Shown piece by piece: positions 10,891 through 22,404 of a stretch of DNA of 64,000 bases; the first letter of the stretch is position 1, and each line of letters begins with the position of its first letter. A program made the translations under genes and the position numbers. The stretch comes from Toxotes chatareus (Eukaryota > Chordata > Actinopteri > Toxotidae), in assembly GCA_016801885.1 (NCBI GenBank), contig JAFBJY010000407.1:1-64000 (forward strand), read 5' to 3'. The notes under the pieces are model-generated. The model did not search any database. It was not told where the DNA came from and worked only from the letters and a program-made list of their open reading frames with translations.

Positions 10891-11002
10891 GAATATAAGT
10901 TTTTCCATTACCTGCCATGCTGAGGCCAGTCATGATGAAATGTGTTTTAAGTCAATAGTCAACTCAGTCAAATATGACTAGTAATAGAGCTGATAATGAG
11001 AT

Positions 11003-11026
11003 TAACAACAACAACAACAACAACAA
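11003..11026. repeat. (AAC)n microsatellite
   Basis: About eight ACA/AAC units. The small open frames across it on both strands are repeat artefacts. Confidence 0.9.
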
Positions 11027-11204
11027 TAAAACTAATGATAATAAGACAATAACAATTATTGAGACTAATAATTGGAACAGTAGTTTGCCTGCAGCCACAG
11101 ATCCAGACTCTGCAGCTCTGGAGGTGGAAGTAACTGCAGAGACGAGAAAGCACAACACCATGGGAGAGAGAAGAAGCCAAGTTAGTAACATACATTAATG
11201 GGAT

Positions 11205-11590
11205 ATGAATGTGTACAGATGGAGAGGAGAGGAGGAGAGAGGAAATCAGTGCATCATGGGAAGTCTTCCAGCAGTGTAGACCTATAGCAGCATAACTAGT
11301 GGCTCATTCAGGAAAGCCTTACTCAGCTCTGACTATAAGGTTCATCAAAAGGGAAAGTTTGAAGCCTCCTCTTAAACATGGAGAGGGCGTCTGCCTCCAA
11401 GACCCAAACTAGTAGATGGTTCCACAGTAGAGGAGCCTGATATCTGAGGGCTCTGCCTCCCATTCTCTCTATTGGAGACTTTAGGAACCACAAGTAAACC
11501 TGCATTCTGGGAACACAATGTTCCAGGGTAGTAGGGGATGACTGCACTGCTGCTGTGACCCGGCTTGGTAACACAGCCGGCCATTGCCAA
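11205..11590 (-). mobile_element. L2-type LINE 3' fragment, diverged
   Basis: The minus strand carries the end of an L2-type ORF2 (blocks NAGLLVVPKVSN and a broken LLWNHLLVWVLEADALSMFK) and start of the 3' UTR. It aligns along its length with the copies at 17.9-18.3 kb and 46.7-47.0 kb but is visibly more diverged. It ends at both sides without a tail, so it is a decayed internal piece. Confidence 0.75.
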
Positions 11591-11929
11591 CTCTTAACAT
11601 TCTCCTCTCCTTAGCTGTGTCTTCAGTAGCTAAACTTGTGTATCTGTGCTGAAGATTAGAGAGAAAGCTCTGTTCTAAAACGCGTCTCTCTGTTTTCAGC
11701 TCTCAGGACTTTTGCAGCTTCTACCTCAGTCTCTACAGTTTGGAGTTTAGTCTCACTCCTGTGCTCTTGTTTGTACTTTGGGATATCAGCCTTATGTCAC
11801 TGTTTACTGATCAGTTACAGCCATATCAGAGCTGTGTTATGTTACTGATAATGCAAACCAAACTTTTCCTGCTTAGCTGGGAAAAGTTGTAGGAATATTG
11901 ATTGTAGTTATCAGTGCTTGCCTCGGTCC

Positions 11930-13330
11930 TCGTTAGCCTATCACCACATGAGGGCACTCTATAAAAGGGTGCTGTGGCCATCTTGACCCTCCCTTGCTCC
12001 TGGCTCCGAGGCCCACTTCCTGGTCCCCGCTTCTTTCCGCCTTGTTGTCGCTGGCACAGACGCCGAACTGCCGATCCTCCACCGACGTGCGCGGCTCGTG
12101 GGTTGCTGCTAGCCTCCACTGTTGCTGAGTGGACACGCTCAGCTTCTCTCTCCCTCAGGTGATCACACGTAGCCTGATCGAGAATTATTTGCCAGCTGCT
12201 TTGTCCTGCACGGAGAAGAAATACTGCTGCTTTGCCTTGTTCTACCTTTCCGGGGTGTTTCTGCCGCGGTTCTCCGCTGCGGTTCTGCCGGTCGCTCGGG
12301 CGCTCCGGTGTTTCTGCTGTAGGGCTGCGCAGGTGGACAATGCAATCACCCCCTAACTACGCGAGTATTGAATGGGCAGTTTCGTTTGCTTTGGGCCTGG
12401 ACTTTTAAAAATAGAATGAATGCACGGTGGGGTTGCTCCTCATTTAATGCCCCCATTTCCTTTGTTGCATTTAGTTAGAATGGGTTTTGGGTTATTGTTT
12501 TGATTATTATTTTTTTTTTATAGCTTTATTTCTATTAGGTTATTTGGTTTATTAAATATTGTGTTTAACTAGGTCCTGTGCTGGTTTATTTTTATTTTTT
12601 ATTTAATTTTTTTCTTTCTTTTCTTGCTTCTTTTTTGACGTTCTGTGATTCAATTAGCCCTGATATTCAGTTGGATTTTGTTTTTGTTTTTTTTGTTTGA
12701 CTGCTTCTTTTGCTTGTGACAAGAATTTTATGTTATGTTTAGTTACTGATATTCTTAGTGCTTTGATTAATTTGTAAGCATTAATTTATTGTTTTCTTTT
12801 GTTAGTATTTGTATATTGGTCATTTGTTTTCCTGTGTTGGGAGTGACCCCACTAATTTTATTTCCTTGTCTCCTTTTCAGTGGCTGAGAGCCGAAGGTGG
12901 TGGTGGTCGTGGTGCCGGGTGGTGGTTTCCCCTCTTTCCTGTGTCATGTGCCTCCTCTGGTCCTGGGTTCCTTTCACTACGTGTGCGTGGGTGTGTGTGG
13001 CTGTCATGTGTGGCTGGGGTGATAATTTTTGTATATTATCCTCACCCCTCTCCTCGAGCTGGCCCCCTGGTAAGCCTCAGCCCTGATAGGGTCTCCCTCC
13101 TTTCCCCTCACGTCCCCTGTGTGTGAATGGTGTTTTATATTGTTTAAAGACATACTGAAGTTATTTTGAAATAAAGTATATTGATTATTACTCTGGAACT
13201 ACGTCTCTGCCTGTTGTAAAACGAACCTTGGTGCCTTGGAGTTGGTACAGTTAGCGAAATTCCCAAGGTGGTGTTGTCTGGCTTCGTGAGGTTGCTCTTA
13301 GTTGGGTGTTGTAGTGATCGACACCATCCA
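11930..13330 (+). repeat. LTR-like block with TATA box and poly-A signal
   Basis: CTCTATAAAAGGG at about 11957 is a strong TATA box. It is followed by a GC-rich stretch to about 12360, a long T-rich stretch, and AAATAAAG at about 13170, then a 150-bp tail ending near TAGTGATCG. The order resembles a long solo LTR and parallels the antisense block at 373-1498. Open frames across the GC-rich part have no known domains. A host promoter and first exon is the alternative. Both ends are uncertain. Confidence 0.33.
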
Positions 13331-13789
13331 CATTATCATCTATCTCATCTCCCTCGCTCCCACACTCAGATCAACAACTTCATTTGCTGTGCAGTAAAGT
13401 GGAAAAACACTTTTTTCACTGTTCCAGCACAGTTTGAGTGTTAGTGACCATTCACATCATGACTTGATGTGACTACAACCAGCACAATGGAAAATCCTAT
13501 TTCTATCTCTAACACTGAAATATCACATTCAGTGTGCAGCTCACCCTGTTGGTGGTTGGCGTCTTCAGACTCCCTGAAAGCTGACATACAGTATTAGTTG
13601 AAGAAGGTAGTATTTTTATTTTGGATGAAACACATCCAGGTGTATCACTGTCCCTGTATAATGTGCTTGACTTCAAAAGATTACATTCCTAAACCATCAC
13701 TGAAGTTCATTGTGCAGAAGTGACTGTTACATGTCCAGGCTCCACAGTATACCATGGACCTTCTGCACACCCACACCATGAGCTGATCT

Positions 13790-14283
13790 CTTAGGTCAGG
13801 ACTTTCTAAATGTACCTTGGACATGTTTTAAGACTCAGGAAGATTGTGCTTTCCAGTTTGCAGCCTCTAAACTTTGGAATAATCTCCCAGTAAGTCTGAG
13901 GTGTGTGGACTCTTTCACAAAGCAGATACAAATCCATCTGTTCAGACAGGTTTTTAGGTAATGTAGTATTTTATGTTTACACTTGTGTTCTATATCTGCT
14001 CCTCTCTCTTGTATTTTATCTGCTGTTCTTATTGTTTTATTTATTTGTTTCTCTCTCTCTGACTGTGACCAACCCCGACCGACCTGACCATGTGGTCTGA
14101 CCACGTAGCCTGAGCCCTGCCCTGTTTATGATGTCATTTCTTATGCGCCTCCCACTTGATCCCCATCCCTTTTCTGACATCACTTCCTCCACCCCACCCC
14201 CTACATTCATGCCCCTTCTCCGATGTCACTTCCTACACCCCACCCACCCAAGACGACATGAAATGAAATAAATAAAAAGAAAT
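13790..14283 (+). mobile_element. Non-LTR retrotransposon 3' end
   Basis: The plus strand encodes AASKLWNNLPVSLRCVDSFT followed by an IQIHLFRQVFR segment and a stop. This is the typical C-terminus of CR1/L2/Rex-type LINE reverse transcriptases (W-N-x-L-P block). A C-rich 3' UTR follows and ends in AATAAATAAAAAGAA. It is 5' truncated. Its tail directly abuts the Polinton remnant. Confidence 0.65.
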
Positions 14284-14289
14284 AGGGAG

Positions 14290-14513
14290 AATTTTACAAC
14301 ATGTTCATGGCCACTGGGAAGCATCTCAAAGCTTTACCTCTGAGCATCAACCGTCAAGAATTTAACAAAGGTTACTCTTTGTTTGTATTCAATCACAACT
14401 CGGGAGAAGACAACGATGCTTTGTCCCCCATTTCCAATGGAAATCTAAGACTGGAGATGAGATTCAGAGTTCCCCTGCCCCCACACTACCACTCAAAAAC
14501 AAAAAAAGGATAA
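14290..14513 (+). pseudogene. Polinton minor capsid (penton-like) C-terminal fragment
   Basis: About 70 residues to the stop at 14511-14513 carry INRQEFNKGYSLFVFNHNSG and NGNLRLEMRF. These blocks resemble the C-terminal part of a capsid-type protein common in fish Mavericks and often labelled F54H12.2-like. The last strand of the usual protein is replaced after RVPLP, consistent with a frameshift. The N-terminal majority is missing because a LINE tail abuts at 14283. Assignment as penton-like follows family knowledge. Confidence 0.6.
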
Positions 14514-14532
14514 TCATTAGCTGGAAAATCTT

Positions 14533-15018
14533 TTGCATCATCTGCTGGGTGATGTATTTTGCGGCGTGTGGGCCTCCGACCAGCTCCCCTTGCTGACTTT
14601 GTCGTTCAGAACCCCCGCATACTTTATCATCAACACACACCCGTCTCACATGCTTGGTGAACACTGGCTGGCTTTAACTCTGGAAGAAAATGGCATAGCC
14701 ACCTTTCTCGGCTGTTACCGTCTGCTCCTTGACTTTGCTTATTACCCTTCGAGTATCTTGCAGTTTTTGGAAGGCCGATCTACTGAGATATTATACCGAC
14801 AACTTCAACACCCCCCGTCCACCACCTGTGGCCACAACTGCACACATCTTCTCTGCCAGTGTGTCTGCGGATTATTGTTTCGATGTGTGCTGTCTTTGTA
14901 CCACCAAATGATGACTGTCTCTGACTTTGTGAAAAAGTACAAACACTGTATCCGAAAGTCTACACCCTGTGACTCTTTTAGCCACCTGACTTGCTTTTTA
15001 CAAATGTTTAAAGATTGA
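14533..15018 (+). CDS. Adenain-like cysteine protease of Polinton
   Basis: A 161-codon frame carries the pattern of the adenovirus-type maturation protease found in Polintons. GVWASDQLP is near the N-terminus, the catalytic His context is GEHWLALTL (residue 44) with an acidic residue near 51, and the Cys-rich TTCGHNCTHLLC (99-108) supplies the probable nucleophile region. Such enzymes cleave capsid precursors. It follows the capsid fragment by 19 bp on the same strand. The frame is open, but the first codon may not be the true start because the family usually begins a little upstream. Function is doubtful given the state of the element. Confidence 0.7.
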   Translation: MHHLLGDVFCGVWASDQLPLLTLSFRTPAYFIINTHPSHMLGEHWLALTLEENGIATFLGCYRLLLDFAYYPSSILQFLEGRSTEILYRQLQHPPSTTCGHNCTHLLCQCVCGLLFRCVLSLYHQMMTVSDFVKKYKHCIRKSTPCDSFSHLTCFLQMFKD

Positions 15019-15182
15019 TACAGATGATCCTATTTATTGATTTATTTTCTTCCCCCATTTTTTCCTTATAAAATGCATAATAAAAAAATGTACCGTAGAC
15101 TTGTGAACACTGATGAATAAAGATTTTATTAAGAAAAGGACAGAGTATGAGTTATTTGTTACATTTATGGGGAAAAGTTGAT

Positions 15183-15505
15183 TCATGCAGAAGGTTTTTC
15201 CTGTCTTTTTATCCTCTCCCTCTTCCAGTGGTCTAATCCATCATGGAGATAGGTTGACTTTTCTTCTCTACTTGGTCTTCCCCTGCCAGGCATGTTGTCC
15301 GTTTTGAGATGGCGACACTGTTCATGTGTGTATTTTTCATAAGAACTCAATCCGCGTTCATTTAAAATCTCCCTTATTTGAACGTCCAAATCCTCTTCAG
15401 CTGTCTGATAGAAGTAGAAGATTCGGGGCGGGTCAGGCGGCTCAACTGCTGGGGTGAGAGGAGAAACATTTTGTGGGTCATCTTCAGAGACATTTTCTAA
15501 TAAGT
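15183..15505 (-). pseudogene. Polinton small protein, acidic-to-basic, unknown role
   Basis: The minus strand has an open stretch ending at 15183 with blocks PPRIFYFYQTAEEDLDVQIR and ILNERGLSSYEKY. It starts with a Pro-rich acidic part and ends in a basic tail. Similar short proteins occur next to the small basic gene in fish Polintons, but I know no firm function. No upstream ATG survives; the first in-frame Met candidates are internal. Its minus orientation matches the ATPase and polymerase. Confidence 0.4.
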
Positions 15506-15837
15506 TTTCCTACAAGGTTTCTGATGATAGGAATAGTGGCTGAAAGTAGGGGTAAAAGAAATCCGCCCTCTGCTTCTTCAACACTTCAACACTTTTTTTG
15601 CGTTTCAAACTCACTTTTCTGTCTGCCAGCAGTATGATAATTTTTTTTCTGTCTCTTTAGTTTTGTGTATTGCTGAGATGAGAGGGGAATGTTGCCTTTC
15701 AAAAGATTGACTGCGATCTCACACAAGGCATTGAGAAAGACCGGCAAGGAGTGAGCTAGAATATCTCGATGTTTCTGAGGCGTAGCCAGGTACAGAGCTT
15801 TGAGAAAGGGACCGTTCCTTTTTTTTTTAAGGGACAT
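15500..15837 (-). pseudogene. Polinton small basic protein with hydrophobic tail
   Basis: The minus-strand frame from 15837 encodes KRNGPFLKALYLATPQKHRD, then NALCEIAVNLLKGNIPL and a Lys/Arg-rich stretch. A hydrophobic GGFLLPLLSATIPIIRNLVG segment follows in another frame at about 15555-15500, so the gene is frameshifted near its Lys-rich run. A basic middle followed by a hydrophobic tail is typical of a small Polinton virion-type protein, sometimes compared with adenovirus core or membrane-lytic proteins. The role is inferred only. Confidence 0.55.
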
Positions 15838-15922
15838 TGCGAGGAGGAGGAATTTATCTGGGTTTTGGAACGTAAACCATCAGCCACTGACTGGGGAGTA
15901 TCCTGGTTCTCAGTCTGTACCT

Positions 15923-16590
15923 TTATGGGCAGGCGGGTGTGAGGTTGACGATTAAATAGCCGTGAGGGTCTTTGACAGCGTCTTCAAAACTTTCCAGAAA
16001 AAAGGCTTTTTGGGACAGAAAGATCTGATGAGCTAATACATTCACCTGTAATTTATCGCGAGGATTTTTAAAGAGAACCATATAATTACTGTTTAGACTG
16101 ATGGTGCGGCTGTATTTGCCTCGATGAAATACATTTTGAGTGAGCATCATGACGCTCATACGTCTATGATGTCTGTACTGTGTGAAAATTCTAACCACTT
16201 CGGGATGGTCAGAGGCCTGAAAAATAACATCGTCCAGAATAATCAAATGACTCTGCTCGGGAGGAAACAGGTTGTCGTCTTCAAAAGACTCAGGCAGACC
16301 TTCAACAAATTTAATATTTTTATTCATCTTTTGCAGCTCAGCATACATAGGTTGAAAGGAAGTATAAATCCACACTACATTTTCAGGTACAATATTTACA
16401 ACATCTTTTAAATTTTCTAAAACACTTTTTACACTTTTTCCCATAAGCGCTGGGTCCCACCACCAGACATGATAAAGGTGCAGTAAGTCTAAGGTCAAAG
16501 TTAATTTTCTCCATCACAGACACGGGGATATGATCAATATCTGAAAGGCAGGCTCGTCCCGTTTCTAAACAGACGTCTTTTGTCATACAC
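15923..16590 (-). pseudogene. Polinton packaging ATPase (FtsK/A32-like), frameshifted
   Basis: The minus-strand sequence has an N-terminal segment (LSDIDHIPVSVMEKINFDLR), a Walker A loop (GPSAYGK near 16440) and then, in a shifted frame, a long open part. That part contains the Walker B block HLIILDDVIF and the TQNVFHRGKYSRTISLNSNY region, ending in YLIVNLTPACP. This layout is the DNA-packaging ATPase of Polintons and related viruses. The frameshift falls at or next to Walker A, so a single product would lack ATP binding. It lies just downstream of the polymerase piece on the same strand. Confidence 0.8.
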
Positions 16591-17222
16591 CACTCTAAAC
16601 TTTTTCTGGAATGCTGAATTTTTCAGCAGCAGTCTCTTTTTATCCCGAGCAATGTTGTGCTGAGGGATATGAATCACCCCTTCCTCTCCCTAGACTCATC
16701 CAAATAACCTTCCACCAGCTCTTTCACAGTATCAAAGTTGACTCGCTTCGCTGCACTCTCGGGTCTGAGTGATACCCTTGACGCGCATCACTACCTTTTT
16801 ACTATTTCTAGTTTGGTAGGCGTAACTTTTGGGACCAGTGGCGGCGTATTCTTGAATGCTGTCACCTCCCAGCTCATCCCCCAGATAATGACCCAGTTCC
16901 AAGGGGACTCTCCTCTTTCACCGAAAAAAATCACGCTGTCGGTGTCGGTATAGAGGACCCTATCTCCTAATTGTTCCAGATCCCCGTACAACTTGAGACG
17001 GGCATAGGCGGTGGTGAAGGTGGCGATGAAAACATTATTGGATCTGCCAGGGGGTACAATGCATCGTTCGTGGTATTTCCACTGAACTATAGCGGTTTTG
17101 TCGCTGAGGAAGGCAAAGTACTTGACACGGTACTGTCCTGAAAACATGAAGCAGAAAAAATGCTCCGGTTCACTGACTATCTCAGTTCTTGTCATATTGG
17201 TTCTTTGGGCAAACTTACCCCA
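16590..17222 (-). pseudogene. Family B DNA polymerase, C-terminal part (Polinton)
   Basis: The minus strand encodes the palm end of a protein-primed family B polymerase. It has an NVFIATFTTAYARLKLY helix and the catalytic YTDTDSVIF motif (near 16940), then a frameshift near 16905 and further sequence in another frame down to a VVYDKR end near 16590. About 200 residues of a protein normally over 1000 remain. The upstream part is cut at 17222 by the 3' tail of an L2-type LINE. A TAG interrupts the second frame near 16690. It cannot be active. Confidence 0.82.
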
Positions 17223-19560
17223 ATTCAATTTTTTTCAATTCAATTTTATTTATATAGCGCCTTCCACAATCAAAACTGTCTCAAAGCGCTTTACAGAGAC
17301 CATGAGCCTGACCCCAGAGCAAGCACTTAAGGCGACAGTGGCAAGAAAAAAACTCCCGTTTAACAGGAAGAAACCTTGAGCAGAACCTGGCTCAGATGGG
17401 GACCCTCCTGCCGATGGCGGGCTGGGTGAAAGGAGGAAAAGGAGGAAGATAGGACAGCTAGGAATGGAGGAGAGGGGAGAAGGACATGCAGCATAATACA
17501 GACAATGGACAATGTTAGTGGGTCAGCATTTACATTACAGTTAGTGAACAGTTATTGGATAATGTGTGCTCTGCAGATTACAGTTATGATAGGAAACAGC
17601 ACAGAGGCAAAAAGCTGTCATGACTGGTAATTATTTACATTACAGTCTGCAAAGAATATTAATCCAATATTTATCTGTAGCAGAATGGAACATTAAGCGT
17701 GTAAGAAATGGATCATTGTGAACAACAAACAGCAGCAGGTGGGTGGAGCCAGGACCACAGAACATGCAGCTCCGGAGCCAGAGATACCTGCAGAAAGGTA
17801 GAGAGAAAGAGAGACCAGAGAGAAACAAGCACAGGACTACGGGACAGAGAGGACACAGAGTTAATGACATGTAATTAAGGCTAAAAATTTGAGATTGGGA
17901 CTGAGGAGAGAAAAAAGAGAGAAAAGAAGTGCATGAGTAGATCATGGGATGTCCCCAGCAGCCTAGGCCTATAGCAGCATAACTAGGGGATGATTCAGTT
18001 GCCTGAGCCAGCCCTACTAAGGGCTATATCCTTAACTGTAACAGTGTCTATAGAGATAATTGTGACTAACTGTAAGTTTAATAAATAACTAACTGGGACT
18101 GTAACTACAACTAATTATAAGCTTTATCAAACAAGAAGGTTTTAAGCTTCATTTTAAAATTAGAGAGGGTGTCTGCTTCCCGAACCCAAACTGGCAGTTG
18201 GTTCCATAGGAGAGGGGCCTGATAGCTAAAGGCTCGGCCTCCCATTCTACTTTTAGAGATTTTGGGAACCATAAGCAAACCTGCATTCTGGGAACGAAGC
18301 AGTCTGTTAGGATGATATGGTACTATCAGCTCTTTGAGATATGAAGGAGCCTGGCCATTGAGGGCCTTATATGTAAGGAGAAGGATTATAAAATCAATTC
18401 TGGATTTTACAGGAAGCCAATGGAGAGAAGTTAGTACAGGAGTAATATGATCTCTCTAGAAGTAACAAAAGCATGGACTCATTTTTCAGCATCACTCTGC
18501 AACAGAATGTTCCTAATCTTACTGATATTGCGCAGGTGAAAGAAGGCGGTCCTAGAGACTTGTTTTATATGCGAGTTAAAGGACAAATCCTGATCAAAAA
18601 TAACTCCAAGGTTTCTCACAGTCGTACTGGAGGCTAAATTAATGCCTTCCAGAGTAACTATATGATTAGATAAACTGTTTCTGAGGTGTTTGGGACCAAA
18701 CAAAATAACCTCAGTTTTGTCTGAATTCAGAAGAAGAAAGTTACAGGTCATCCAGACCTTTACGTCTTTAAGACATGCCTGAAGTATGGCTAACTGATCT
18801 GTTTCGTCTGGCTTCATAGATAAATATAGCTGGGTATCATCCGCATAGCAATGTAAATTTATTCCATGCTTCCTGATAATATTGCCTAGGGGGAAGCATG
18901 TATAACTTCAAACAAACCGTTCCTATGTAAATGGTCACACAACTGAGTTGCAACAGCCTTTTCAAGAATTTTAGAATTAAAGGGGGAGATTGGATATAGG
19001 TCTATAGTTTGCCAAAATGTCAGAGTCCAGAGAAGGCTTTTTAAGTAAAGGTTTGATAACTGCAACCTTAAAAGCCTGTGGAACATATCCTGTTAACAAA
19101 GAGAGATTTATCTGATCTAATATGTTAGTGCCAATCAAAGGCAACACATCTTTAAGAAGTCTGGTCGGGATAGGATCCAAAAGACATGTTGATGATTTAG
19201 ATTTAGAAACTATTGAAGTCAATTCAGCTAGATCTATGGGAGAGAAACAGTCTAACAACAAATCAGGACTGGCAGACATTTCTAAAGATGCTGTTCTAGA
19301 CATACCTACATCATTAACAGTTGTAGGCAGGATAAGATGGATTCTGTCTCTAATGTCTACTATTTTGTTGCTGAAGAAGCTCATAAAGTCATCACTAGTG
19401 AGAGCTAGAGGGATGCATGGTTCAACAGAGCCATGGCTCTTTGTCAGCCTGGCTACAGTGCTGAAAAGAAACCTAGGGTTGTTCTTGTTTTCCTGATGAT
19501 GAATAATAGGCAGTTCTTGCCTTACGCTATAAAGCTGTCTTTCCAGGCTAGCATTTGCGT
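17221..19560 (-). mobile_element. L2-type LINE, 5'-truncated and internally deleted
   Basis: Read on the minus strand, the element runs from the pre-RT linker (19384) through PLLKKPSLDSDILANYRPIS and ILEKAVATQL. It then jumps by an internal deletion near 18890 to the YADDTQLYLS catalytic block, DKTEVILFGP and the C-terminus. A 3' UTR of about 0.9 kb follows and ends at 17221 in GCGCTATATAAATAAAATTG with ATTGA-type units. The deletion removes the RT segment between fingers and palm. Six or more relatives of this family lie in the window. Confidence 0.88.
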
Positions 19561-20780
19561 GTGACGTCAGAGGATCACTGTAATACTATTTGAGTGCAAT
19601 GACAAAAATAAAATAAAGTTGTTGAGCTCTGTAAACTTGAAATGAGAAATTTGAAATGTTTTTGAGGGATTACAACTCATCATCTTTATCAACCTTTTAC
19701 TGCTCAGTTTTACAGTGTGCTTTGACATCAGCAGACAAGAGACATGACACAGCGCTCTTAAGAAGGTGAGTGTTAGGAAGCAGTGATGTGTCGGTGGCGA
19801 ACAAAGAGGCTTTTAGAGCAGGATCTTTAAAGTGAACTATGCAAGCGGACTCCTGCCTGAGAGCTGGAGTTGCTTTGTTTCTTTTTTTTTTTTTTGTTCA
19901 AGCTGCAAGTGATTGGTCAACTACATTTTGTGTGGTGGCGTCTGTGTGTCCACACAGAGCAGGAGGGGGAGGGGGGAGTTATAGACACAGCACACACAGG
20001 ATCAACCCCTCAAATGGTTTTTCTTAATGCCAATCTTCACTAAAGACAAGCTAAAACTGTTACCTGGATGCTGATTTTTTCTTTTTGTTTTACACATTTT
20101 CATTTATATTTTCTTGTGTGATTCTTCAAGCTTCTCTGTGGTGTTTCCCTGTAAATAGTTAAAGTTAAAAAATTATTATTTATACAATCAGAGATTGGAT
20201 CTTTTTGTCAAATTGAGATGGGGATTTGTTTTTGTACTTAAAATGTATTTTTTGTAGCACTCTGTTCCATGTTGAGTATAATAAGCAATATAAATAATAA
20301 ACGTTTGATATCATGTATGTTTAGTACATTAGCAATTCATTTTACACATAATTTTGGTAATTATTATTATTATTAGTAATTTTAGTACACATTATTTTAG
20401 TAATAAATTCACTTAAGCAGAGGAGCCACTTGGAGGGGAAAGAGTCAGCTCCAGCTCTCATAAAAAGGTCCGAATAGTGCCACAGTTGGACACATCCCCC
20501 ACACTTCTGAAAAGCTTGTTACGCCCTGCGGAATTCCCATCACTGTATCCCACCGTTGCTGAAAGTACTTTCACTTTGACTGACGTTAGTGGCGCAGATG
20601 ATTTTCTCTGTCTGAAGGTAAATGTCCGCACTTTTAATGTTTTACTCGTCAACACTTCCTGTAGTTAACTGAATTATCTGATGTTCGAGTTTTTGGTGTT
20701 TTATTGTGTATGTTTTTTATACCGCGTTGTGGTGTTTAGTTGTGTAGACTCTGAGTTGTCACTGTAAAGTCGGGATGAGG
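19561..20780. other. AT-rich unassigned sequence
   Basis: No gene, RNA or clear repeat end seen. Contains a 15-T run near 19880 and several ATTATT stretches near 20350. Short frames at 20458-20668 have no recognisable domain. Confidence 0.4.
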
Positions 20781-20789
20781 CAGGAAGAG

Positions 20790-21068
20790 GACCGTTATTC
20801 ATACATGGCGGCGCACAGAGACGCAGCGGTTTGTGTCTCTTCATTCATTCATTATCCTCCATGTTGTGTGGATATTTGCAGTAGAAGCGGTGGAGTCAGA
20901 GTAGAAGCAGAGTGAGCTGATGGTCAGTAGCTCAACACGGAGCCTTTGTTAGTCTGTGGCTCCACTTACTGCTGACTGAAGGCAGCTTTTCCTGCCTGAA
21001 TCAGCCTGTGGAGGAGGCGGACCTGAGCCGCTGCTCTCTCCGCAGTCTGAGCCGCTAAATGCGGTCTG
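20790..21068 (+). promoter_or_regulatory. Possible promoter/5' UTR region of NLR locus 2
   Basis: A relatively GC-rich block (CATGGCGGCGCACAGAGACG near 20804) lies 1.3 kb upstream of the first NLR peptide exon, from which a 1.2-kb LINE now separates it. Base composition is unlike its AT-rich neighbours. There is no direct evidence of transcription; this is inference from position and composition. Confidence 0.22.
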
Positions 21069-21069
21069 A

Positions 21070-22300
21070 GCTGGATCCTCTGCAGTTTGCATACAGGCCT
21101 CACAGAGGAGTGGAGGATGCTACAGTGACTCTGCACAACATGCTTTTTTAACGTCTAGATTTTAATGGGACACACCCCAGGCTTTTATTTGTGGACTTCT
21201 CTTCTGATTTTAATACAATCCAACCTCACATTTGAATTGAAAGGCTCCTACAACAGTTTGATTTAAATAATAATCTGGTGGGTTGGATTCTGGATGTTTT
21301 AAGCAACAGGACACAGAGAGTGAGGGTCAACAGTACATTGTCTGACCAAAGGTGTTCTTCCACTGTTTCTCCTCAAGGGTGTGTGTTGTCACCACTATTG
21401 TTCATTTTATACACAAACATGTGTCAGAGCAGACATGACAGCAGAAGCATCATAAAGTTCTGATGACTCAGTTATTGTTAGTCTCCTCCATTTTAGGAGG
21501 AAACTCCACAGGCACCAAGTCACTGTAATTAAAAGTCAGACCATTGAGGATGTGCAGTCTTACAAATATCTTGGGACTATCATTGACAGCAAATTGACTT
21601 TTGAAGAAAATTGTGAAGTGGTTTGTAAAAAGGCTCAGAAACGTTTACACTGTTTAAGGAAACTTGCACATTCTCACATTGACTGAACCATAATGAGCAT
21701 GTTCTCTCTCTTTTATAGAATCCATTTTATCATTTTCTTTAGTGTCATGGTTCAGTCACACAACTTTAAAACAGAGGAAGTCCTCAGACCAAATAGTTAA
21801 GTGGTCTAGTCGTCTGCTTGGTGAGTCCCAGCCAAGCCCAGCGTCCCTGTACAGCAGACAGGTACAGAGGACAGCTACCTCCATTTTAAATGATGACTCC
21901 ACCCTTTGCACTGCCACTTTCAGCTTCTTCCCTCCAGGCGGAGGTTTATCGTCCCAAGATGTAAAACCCAGTGATATAAAAACAGCTTTGTTCCTGCTGC
22001 TGTCACAGAGTTGATACATTGCACATACTGACTTATTTATGGATTTATTTCATATTTATTTATTTATTATGTGGGTTTTAAGTTTATTTTTATTGGGTGT
22101 AACTTCTTTTAAACTAAAAGTTTTTATTATTTTTACCTTTTACCAGATTTATTCTTTATTGAACCTTCTCTCTCTTTGATCCTGATTGGTGGAGCCTTGA
22201 GCGCTTTCTTTGTGTTCTGTGTATATGTGTCAAAAGCGACGTCATCATCTGACTGCAAAACAAATCTACCTACAGGCACAAATAAAGTAACATGAACCTG
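21070..22300 (+). mobile_element. Rex-like non-LTR retrotransposon RT, degenerate
   Basis: The plus strand encodes DPLQFAYRPHRGVEDATVTL, LLFVDFSSDFNTIQPH, LVGWILDVLSNRTQRVRVN, SPQGCVLSPLLFILYTN, an SDDSVIVSLL block (position of the YADD-type site) and, after a deletion near 21483, YKYLGTIIDSKLTFE. These are fish Rex/CR1-group RT blocks. Stops and frameshifts are frequent. The 3' end is near 22300 with an AATAAAG signal at 22280. It is 5' truncated and sits just upstream of the NLR exons. Confidence 0.8.
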
Positions 22301-22404
22301 AACCTGAGGATGATTTCAGTTGATGTGCAGATGAATGATTTGTGTTTTTCTCCAGATGAAGGTAGAAAGTGTGTGTGAGCTGATGTGGATGTGAATTCAG
22401 CATC

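Larger units (their letters stand above)
14290..17222. mobile_element. Maverick/Polinton remnant, truncated at both ends
   Basis: Five to six gene pieces of a Maverick/Polinton (adintovirus-like) element remain. The plus strand holds a capsid-protein tail and an adenain-like protease. Facing them on the minus strand are two small proteins, a packaging ATPase and the end of a family B DNA polymerase. Not present are the integrase, major capsid protein, most of the polymerase and the terminal inverted repeats. LINE 3' ends flank it on both sides. Several frames are broken. It is an old endogenous copy and cannot encode a full element. Confidence 0.85.

Noticed and set aside
10964..11198. Open frames on both strands with Asn- or Leu/Val-rich proteins
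   Set aside because: They are produced by the AAC microsatellite.
12809..13126. Hydrophobic open frames in GC-rich/T-rich block
   Set aside because: No domain and no consistent start or splice context; composition alone explains them.
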